Assembly (NCBI GenBank): GCA_013152195.1
Contig: JAADGU010000142.1
Span: forward strand, 1 to 15,258
Source: Nitrospirota bacterium
Lineage (GTDB): Bacteria; Nitrospirota; Thermodesulfovibrionia; Thermodesulfovibrionales; JdFR-85
Direction: 5' to 3'
DNA length: 15,258 nucleotides
Of this stretch, positions 7,641 through 12,196 are shown piece by piece. The notes beneath the pieces are model-generated. The model was not told where the DNA came from and did no database searches. It was given only the letters and a program-made list of their open reading frames with translations. The translations under genes were made by a program, and so were the position numbers. Position 1 is the first letter of the stretch. Each line of letters begins with the position of its first letter.

Positions 7641-8643
7641 AAAATTCCATGCGAAGACTTTTTCCGTGGTACTCAAGATGGTAAAAAGGGAATTGGGTCC
7701 TGACGCGGTAATCCTCTCATCAGAGCAACTAAATGAGAATATGGTCGAGGTTGTTGCAGCAGTGGATTATGAAGGAATAAACATCGCTGAAACATCCTGT
7801 ATAACAGAAAAGTCAACAGACTTCTCAGAACTCAAAAGCGAGGTAGAACGGCTTAAAGAGGCCCTCGTTCAGATGAAGAGAAGTGGATATGAGATGAAAC
7901 TTCCGGACAAAAAACTCAGGATGCTGAAAATGCTCTCAAAAATGTCCATTAAGGAAGAGTTCGCACTGAGGCTATGTGAGAAGGCAGGAAACACCGAGTC
8001 CCTTCTGAATGTTCTGATCGAGGAGATAAAGACCATGGATGCCTTGTCTGCAAAAAAAGCAGTGATGCTTATAGGCCCCACCGGCGTTGGGAAGACCAGC
8101 ACACTGGCCAAACTTGCCTCCCAGGCAATACGCTCAGGCAAGAGGATTGCCATCATAACACTTGATACATACCGCATTGGCGCAGTTGAACAGCTCAGGT
8201 TTTTTGCAAGGATTCTTGGTGTCCCGCTGGAGGTGGTATCAGATATCTCCGGCCTGAAAGACAAGGTAACCAAACATACCAGCCGGGATATGATATTTAT
8301 TGATACAACAGGGAGAAATCCCAGGGATGAAAAATATATTGACGAGATCCGAAAAATTCATACCCTTGGGCTCCCGATAGAGACACATCTGATCATGAGC
8401 ACAAGCAGTGATGATATCTTCATGATTGATGCATATAAATATTACAGACAGCTCAGTATCGATTGTCTCGGCTTCACAAAGGTAGATGAGGCAGTTAATG
8501 CTGGTGCCATCTACAATCTGGCTGTCCTGTATCAAAAACCTGTTGCCTATATTACCACCGGACAGCGCATACCAATGGATATAGAGTTTCCCGATAACAA
8601 TACGCTCGCAAGGCTCATACTGGAAAAAGGAGTGGAAAAATGA
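7630..8643 (+). CDS. flhF: SRP-type GTPase FlhF, flagellar placement
   Basis: FlhF is an SRP/FtsY-like GTPase that marks the pole where the flagellum is built. Residues 1-50 (MKIKKFHAKTFSVVLKMVKR, ELGPDAVILSSE) form the typical FlhF N-terminal region. A charged linker follows. The GTPase domain has P-loop GPTGVGKTS (149-157), DTYRIGAVEQL (179-189), DTTGR (225-229), TKVDE (283-287) and the closing motif GQRIPMDIE (311-319). All nucleotide-binding motifs are intact. At 337 residues it is on the short side for the family, mainly through a short linker. The pairing with flhG downstream is the usual one in polar flagellates. Confidence 0.96.
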   Translation: MKIKKFHAKTFSVVLKMVKRELGPDAVILSSEQLNENMVEVVAAVDYEGINIAETSCITEKSTDFSELKSEVERLKEALVQMKRSGYEMKLPDKKLRMLKMLSKMSIKEEFALRLCEKAGNTESLLNVLIEEIKTMDALSAKKAVMLIGPTGVGKTSTLAKLASQAIRSGKRIAIITLDTYRIGAVEQLRFFARILGVPLEVVSDISGLKDKVTKHTSRDMIFIDTTGRNPRDEKYIDEIRKIHTLGLPIETHLIMSTSSDDIFMIDAYKYYRQLSIDCLGFTKVDEAVNAGAIYNLAVLYQKPVAYITTGQRIPMDIEFPDNNTLARLILEKGVEK

Positions 8644-9479
8644 AACAGCTAAAGAACCAGCCGAAACAGATAAGCACCATAGCCGTTACAAGCGGAAAGG
8701 GCGGAGTCGGCAAGACAAACATAGTGGCAAACCTCGCCATATCACTTCAGAGACAGGGGAAAAAGGTCCTCATATTTGACGCTGATCTCGGACTGAGCAA
8801 CATCGACATACTTTTCGGCATGGCGCCAAGATACAATATTCATCACCTACTTAAAGGTGAAAGGTCCCTTGGGGAGGTCATTGTAAAGGGTCCTGAGGGC
8901 GTCATGATACTGCCTGCAAGCTCCGGAATAGAAGAACTCACCAGCATCAACGAATTTGAGAGGTTAAGATTGCTCGATGAATTTGATTCCTTTGATGAAG
9001 ATGTGGATGTTCTCCTGATTGATACCAGTGGAGGAATATCCTCCAATGTAACCTTCTTCTGTATGGCTGCACAGGACATAGTGGTTGTTATAACCCCGGA
9101 GCCGACCTCCCTCACAGACGCCTACGCATTGATAAAACTCCTTAACACCAGATATCAGGAAAGGGAGTTCAAAATACTGGTTAACTGTGCCGGGAGTTCT
9201 TCAGAGGCACTTGAGGTCTTCAGGAGACTGCACATCGTAACAGAGAGGTTTTTGAACATAGCTCTCGATTATCTCGGATTCATTCCCCAGGATAGTGCTA
9301 TACCGAGGGCCGTCAGGTCCCAGCAGACAGTTGTAACCTTTGAGCCCGAAAGCCTTTCGGCACAAGGCTTTAATGAGCTCGCATTCAAAGTTGGCAACGA
9401 TAGCAAAACCAGGCTTAAAGGAAGCATCCAGTTCTTTTTAGGAAATCTTTTCGGGGTCAGAAATGATACAGGGATATAG
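8640..9479 (+). CDS. flhG: MinD-like ATPase FlhG (FleN/YlxH), flagellar number control
   Basis: FlhG is a MinD-family ATPase that limits flagellar number, partly by stimulating FlhF GTP hydrolysis. The deviant Walker A is KGGVGKT (20-26). FDADLGLSNIDILFG (46-60) and VLLIDTSGGISSNV (switch II) are present. The C-terminus (GSIQFFLGNLFGV) looks like an amphipathic membrane-targeting helix. Length is 279. The N-terminus before the P-loop (MKQLKNQPKQISTIAV) shows no DQAxxLR activator motif, and an in-frame stop at 8595-8597 with no start codon after it excludes a longer form. AAGGAG at 8627-8632 and a four-base overlap with flhF support the start. Confidence 0.94.
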   Translation: MKQLKNQPKQISTIAVTSGKGGVGKTNIVANLAISLQRQGKKVLIFDADLGLSNIDILFGMAPRYNIHHLLKGERSLGEVIVKGPEGVMILPASSGIEELTSINEFERLRLLDEFDSFDEDVDVLLIDTSGGISSNVTFFCMAAQDIVVVITPEPTSLTDAYALIKLLNTRYQEREFKILVNCAGSSSEALEVFRRLHIVTERFLNIALDYLGFIPQDSAIPRAVRSQQTVVTFEPESLSAQGFNELAFKVGNDSKTRLKGSIQFFLGNLFGVRNDTGI

Positions 9480-10212
9480 GACCATCACCACAGAGGAAGA
9501 AAAAGAAGCTGTCCTGAAGGATATGCTTCCGTACATAAAATATACTGCTTACAGGCTTGCCTGGAGACTATCACCACAGCTCACAATAGATGATCTCATA
9601 AGTGTTGGCGTGATAGGACTGCTTGATGCAATTGAAAGGTACGACACTTCAAGACATGCAAATATAAAAACCTATGCAGAATACAGGATAAAAGGGGCAA
9701 TGCTTGATGAACTGAGGTCAGCTGAATGGGCACCGAAACAACTTCAGAAAAAAATAAACGACCTTAAATCAGCATACCGCCGTCTGGAACAGAAACTTGA
9801 CCGCCCTCCTTCCGAAGAGGAGGTTGCAGAGGAACTCGGGATAGATACCGATGAACTATTCAAACTGCTGCAGGATGCAAACGGGTCGGTGATGATATGC
9901 CTTGAAGATATCGAACACAGGGTCGGACAGAACGGAGACGGCACATACAATATACATGACCATATCCAGGATATGAATGCAGATGATCCTCTTGGGCTCA
10001 TCGAGAAGGCAGATATCAAAAACCAGCTCGAAAGAGCGATGGACAGGTTGCCGGAAAGGGAAAAGATTATACTTTCACTCTATTACTGGGAGGAAATTAC
10101 CTTTAAAGAGATTGGCAATGTTCTGGGCATCTCTGAATCAAGGGTGTCTCAGCTCCACAGTCAGGCCATTATACGAATGAGGGCTTATATTGATGAGGTA
10201 AACAGGGATTAA
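9463..10212 (+). CDS. fliA: RNA polymerase sigma factor FliA (sigma-28)
   Basis: FliA directs RNA polymerase to late flagellar promoters (filament, chemotaxis, motor genes in known systems). Sigma region 2 covers about 22-92: TIDDLISVGVIGLLDAIERYD, then IKTYAEYRIKGAMLDELRSAEW. Region 3 is about 95-150. Region 4 is about 185-245, with the helix-turn-helix FKEIGNVLGISESRVSQLHSQA. At 249 residues it has the usual length of the FliA/WhiG family. It overlaps the flhG end by 17 bases. It is the last gene of the operon, and a near-consensus promoter for its own sigma class overlaps its stop codon. No flgM-like gene is visible in the window. Confidence 0.96.
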   Translation: MIQGYRTITTEEEKEAVLKDMLPYIKYTAYRLAWRLSPQLTIDDLISVGVIGLLDAIERYDTSRHANIKTYAEYRIKGAMLDELRSAEWAPKQLQKKINDLKSAYRRLEQKLDRPPSEEEVAEELGIDTDELFKLLQDANGSVMICLEDIEHRVGQNGDGTYNIHDHIQDMNADDPLGLIEKADIKNQLERAMDRLPEREKIILSLYYWEEITFKEIGNVLGISESRVSQLHSQAIIRMRAYIDEVNRD

Positions 10213-10236
10213 AGTTTTCATAAAACCGTCCGATAA
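10210..10236 (+). promoter_or_regulatory. Sigma-28 (FliA) promoter at the fliA stop codon
   Basis: TAAAGTTT (10210-10217), an 11-base spacer and TCCGATAA (10229-10236) match the sigma-28 consensus TAAAGTTT-N11-GCCGATAA at 15 of 16 positions with exact spacing. The -35 box overlaps the fliA TAA. The expected start of transcription is about 10243. The downstream target would be the short frame/hairpin unit at 10255-10392, and possibly the receiver gene by read-through. Confidence 0.85.
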
Positions 10237-10254
10237 TATACCAAGGTGCCATGG

Positions 10255-10392
10255 ATGCCTAAGTCAGTGAGCAAAGCAGGAATGGCTGACAGGGTTGTCC
10301 AGATAGAAGAAATTGTAAAAAAACGTCTGTGCCCCCACGTTTCTCTTCTTCCGGCTGGCTCATCCCCTCCTGATGAGCCAGCCCCTCCCTGA
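10255..10392 (+). CDS. Possible 45-residue small protein (or small RNA) under sigma-28
   Basis: ATG at 10255 is preceded by AAGGTG (10243-10248, six-base spacing), an acceptable RBS. The frame encodes 45 residues: a start MPKSVSKAGMADRVVQIEEI, a basic VKKRLC, and a Pro-rich tail ending SSPPDEPAPP. The first half could form an amphipathic helix. I recognise no family, and it does not resemble FlgM. Its 3' third coincides with a 12-bp perfect hairpin, so the unit may instead be a non-coding RNA of about 140-165 bases. With transcription starting near 10243, the RBS would lie at the very 5' end, which weakens the coding reading. Confidence 0.25.
   Translation: MPKSVSKAGMADRVVQIEEIVKKRLCPHVSLLPAGSSPPDEPAPP
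10353..10383 (+). terminator. Strong hairpin, probable end of the fliA/small transcript unit
   Basis: GGCTGGCTCATC (10353-10364) and GATGAGCCAGCC (10372-10383) form a perfect GC-rich 12-bp stem with a seven-base loop. The first T-run, TTTTT at 10402-10406, is 18 bases beyond the stem. It is therefore not a textbook intrinsic terminator and could act as an RNA-stabilising 3' end. It is the only strong hairpin between fliA and the MITE. Confidence 0.55.
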
Positions 10393-10396
10393 AGTC

Positions 10397-10573
10397 TAAA
10401 GTTTTTACTAAATAGAGTCTGTGTATAAATACAAGAATTGAGCCGTCATTCCCGCGGTCTGTTGAGCGGGAATCCATTCTTTTCAGTGAGTTCTGGATAC
10501 CCGATTACAGACTTCGGGTATGACAAAAATAAAAAACAGCAGTTTATACACAGACTCTAAATATGGACGATAG
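10397..10573 (+). promoter_or_regulatory. Sigma-28 promoter apparently split by the MITE
   Basis: A perfect -35 box TAAAGTTT (10397-10404) stands 9 bases left of the MITE. Just right of it is GACGATAG (10566-10573), six of eight to the sigma-28 -10 box. Removing the element with one CTAAATA copy brings them 12 bases apart, one more than the consensus. Today the two boxes are about 160 bases apart and cannot work together. The -35 box alone may be coincidental. Confidence 0.4.
10413..10559. mobile_element. MITE-like element, 17-bp perfect terminal inverted repeats
   Basis: TAGAGTCTGTGTATAAA (10413-10429) and its exact reverse complement (10543-10559) bound a 147-bp segment with no credible ORF. 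The flanks carry CTAAATA at 10408-10414 and 10557-10563, so the target duplication may be TAAATA. Alternatively it is TA alone, as in IS630/Tc1-mariner-type elements. Inside are two hairpins: ATTCCCGC/GCGGGAAT (10448-10455, 10466-10473) and ATACCCGA/TCGGGTAT (10497-10504, 10514-10521). GTCAT and ATGAC enclose both, so the interior can fold as one branched structure. The ATTCCCGC...GCGGGAAT module resembles dispersed palindromic repeats seen in many genomes. No transposase is present, so it would be a non-autonomous element. Confidence 0.8.
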
Positions 10574-10690
10574 AATGAATAAAAACAAGTTTGGCCCTAA
10601 ATATTCCGGATTATGGATGACCACACAGCAACACCGGCCTGCTTCAGACAATAAACCCAAAAACCGGAGCTGGAGGTATGTGTGAATCTA

Positions 10691-10699
10691 TGATATAAT
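10691..10699 (+). promoter_or_regulatory. Extended -10 promoter before the receiver gene
   Basis: TGATATAAT is a perfect extended -10 (TGN-TATAAT). The -35 region (around 10671-10676, TGGAGG) is poor, as expected for this promoter class. The expected transcription start is about 10706-10707, which is the A of the receiver's ATG. The message would then be leaderless. Confidence 0.55.
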
Positions 10700-10706
10700 G
10701 TTATAG

Positions 10707-11135
10707 ATGATCAAAGTGTTTATTATAGAAGACCATGCCATAGTCAGGGATGGACTGAAAGAACTTTTCAACTCTGTTGAAGGTTACAGGGTTATTGGTG
10801 TGGCTGAAAACGGCATAGATGCAATTAAGGTAATAAAAGAAAAGTCCCCGCATGTCATCATCCTTGACATGAATCTTCCCTTAATGCATGGAGCAGACGT
10901 TATCAAGGAACTCAGACCCCTTGTTCCCGGATCCAAGATAATCATTCTCACAGGGATTATGGACGTTAACAGAATAGCCGATGCCATCAGGAGGGGTGCC
11001 TCCGGTGTTATTATGAAACCAACCCCTTTCTCTGAACTGAAAGAAGCTATCGTTTCCATATTAAAGGGCGGGCTCTATTTTTCACCTTCAATCTCGAAAC
11101 AGGTAATCAAAAAACTCTCTTCAAAAGAAGCATAA
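10707..11135 (+). CDS. Stand-alone response regulator receiver (NarL-type, no output domain)
   Basis: This is a receiver domain only, 142 residues. E8/D9 and D54 (in IILDMNLP) form the acidic pocket and phosphorylation site, with T82 and K104-P105 completing the active site. All are intact, so it should be phosphorylatable. The sequence style (FIIEDHAIVRDGLKELF, and GGLYFSPSISKQVIKKL at the end) is that of NarL/FixJ-type regulators. It stops where the LuxR-type helix-turn-helix would begin, and no remnant HTH follows in the next 130 bases. It may act by protein contact, like CheY or Spo0F, or be a truncated transcription factor. The ATG has no Shine-Dalgarno nearby. The cognate kinase is unknown. 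The hybrid kinase at 12197 is the nearest candidate. Confidence 0.9.
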   Translation: MIKVFIIEDHAIVRDGLKELFNSVEGYRVIGVAENGIDAIKVIKEKSPHVIILDMNLPLMHGADVIKELRPLVPGSKIIILTGIMDVNRIADAIRRGASGVIMKPTPFSELKEAIVSILKGGLYFSPSISKQVIKKLSSKEA

Positions 11136-11165
11136 AATTCCAGGGCTATACTGCCATACAGCAAC

Positions 11166-11192
11166 TAAAGTTTTTTGCTATTTGGTCGATAA
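11166..11192 (+). promoter_or_regulatory. Sigma-28 (FliA) promoter upstream of the HDOD gene
   Basis: TAAAGTTT (11166-11173), an 11-base spacer and GTCGATAA (11185-11192) match the sigma-28 consensus at 15 of 16 positions with exact spacing. Transcription would start at about 11199, giving a leader of about 70 bases before the HDOD ATG. It lies in the 132-base gap after the receiver gene. Confidence 0.87.
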
Positions 11193-11267
11193 GGTTTTAC
11201 GTGTCAGGATTCAGATGGTTAGGTTTTTATTTCCCCTGAATACTGAGACAATAATCAGCAACCAACA

Positions 11268-12086
11268 ATGATGACAAGCATGAATATCGCCAGTCTAACA
11301 GAGCTGCCCACTCTTCCCGTAATCCTCAGAAGTCTTTTTGAGGTACTTCAGGATGAGAAATCTACCTTTGTTGATATTGCCAAAGTAATTAAACACGACC
11401 AGACCCTGACGGAAAAGATACTCAGGATGGCAAACTCTCCCTATTTTGGTCATGCCGGCAAGGTCAACACACTTGAACAGGCCATTATGTTCCTCGGTTA
11501 TGATCTTGTAAAAGGAATCTGCCTTGGAACCTCTGTCTTTAAGTTTTTAGGCAGAAACGAGCGTGAAAGGCTTGGAAAACTCTGGCAACACTCTTATGAG
11601 GTCGGCATAATAGCTGCAAACATTTCAGACCATGTATGCAATATTGAAAGGGGAAGCTGTTTTGTCTCAGGACTGCTTCACGATATTGGAAGGGTTATTT
11701 TTCTTACTCTGCATAGAGAAGAATATATATTAATGCTGTCCTCAGATAATATATCTCTTAAAGAAACCGAGGTCTTCGGGATTGACCATCCCATGGCGGG
11801 GGGAAATTTCCTCGAAAAGGCCCTGTTACCAGACGAGATTGTATGTTCGGTCAGATACCACCACAAGCCCTCAATGTGTACTCATTACAGGGAGATATCA
11901 TCTGTCATATCTCTTGCAGAAGCACTTTCAAGGACTTTTTTCCCCAAGATCGAAGACGATGGTATTTGGACTGAAGAGCACGATGCCATTGTGCTGGAGC
12001 TTTCGCTTGATGAAGACAAGCTAAAAAACATCAGGGCAAAGGCTGAAGAAGAAGCCGCTACAATGCAGGAACTCTTTACAGTATAA
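11268..12086 (+). CDS. HDOD domain protein
   Basis: HDOD proteins are HD-related signalling proteins, usually without demonstrated enzymatic activity, often found beside two-component or motility genes. The 272 residues contain the domain from about 7 to 210. Typical motifs are LTELPTLPVILRSLFEVL, ILRMANSPYFGHAGKVNTLEQAIMFLG (split between helices), SGLLHDIGRVIFL with H138-D139, and DHPMAGGNFLEKALLPDEI followed by VRYHHKP. The HD pair is kept, but the usual later metal-binding aspartate region reads ISLAEAL, so catalysis is doubtful. The C-terminal 60 residues are acidic and helical. ATGs at 11268, 11271 and 11280 are all possible, and none has a clear RBS. The sigma-28 promoter upstream suggests co-expression with late flagellar genes. 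Confidence 0.9.
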   Translation: MMTSMNIASLTELPTLPVILRSLFEVLQDEKSTFVDIAKVIKHDQTLTEKILRMANSPYFGHAGKVNTLEQAIMFLGYDLVKGICLGTSVFKFLGRNERERLGKLWQHSYEVGIIAANISDHVCNIERGSCFVSGLLHDIGRVIFLTLHREEYILMLSSDNISLKETEVFGIDHPMAGGNFLEKALLPDEIVCSVRYHHKPSMCTHYREISSVISLAEALSRTFFPKIEDDGIWTEEHDAIVLELSLDEDKLKNIRAKAEEEAATMQELFTV

Positions 12087-12196
12087 CACCAACCCCTTAG
12101 GGTTACTTCCCTTACTTTTATATACTCAACTTTGACAAATCATGTTAAAATGACCGGAGAGTCATGCTTTTACGTTACAACCACAAAAATTGACCC
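12087..12196 (+). promoter_or_regulatory. Intergenic region with weak terminator and promoter candidates
   Basis: AACCC/GGGTT (12091-12095, 12100-12104) forms a small hairpin just after the HDOD stop, without a clean T-run. TAAAAT at 12146-12151 is a five-of-six -10 box with a poor -35, and TTGACA at 12132-12137 is too close to pair with it. A short inverted repeat ATGAC-N6-GTCAT lies at 12150-12165. No Shine-Dalgarno is seen before the kinase ATG. No sigma-28 match is present here. Confidence 0.25.

Noticed and set aside
10259..10477. 72-residue minus-strand frame across the fliA-MITE gap
   Set aside because: It spans the hairpin and the MITE edge, has no RBS or family resemblance, and is explained by those palindromes.
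10563..10685. 40-codon frame beginning MDDRMNKNKF between the MITE and the receiver gene
   Set aside because: It has no RBS, its ATG lies in the MITE's flanking repeat, and it has no recognisable domain. Probably chance.
10678..10698. Six-codon frame after GGAGG, just before the receiver gene
   Set aside because: The GGAGG is only one base from the ATG, too close to function, and the inferred transcript start lies downstream of it.
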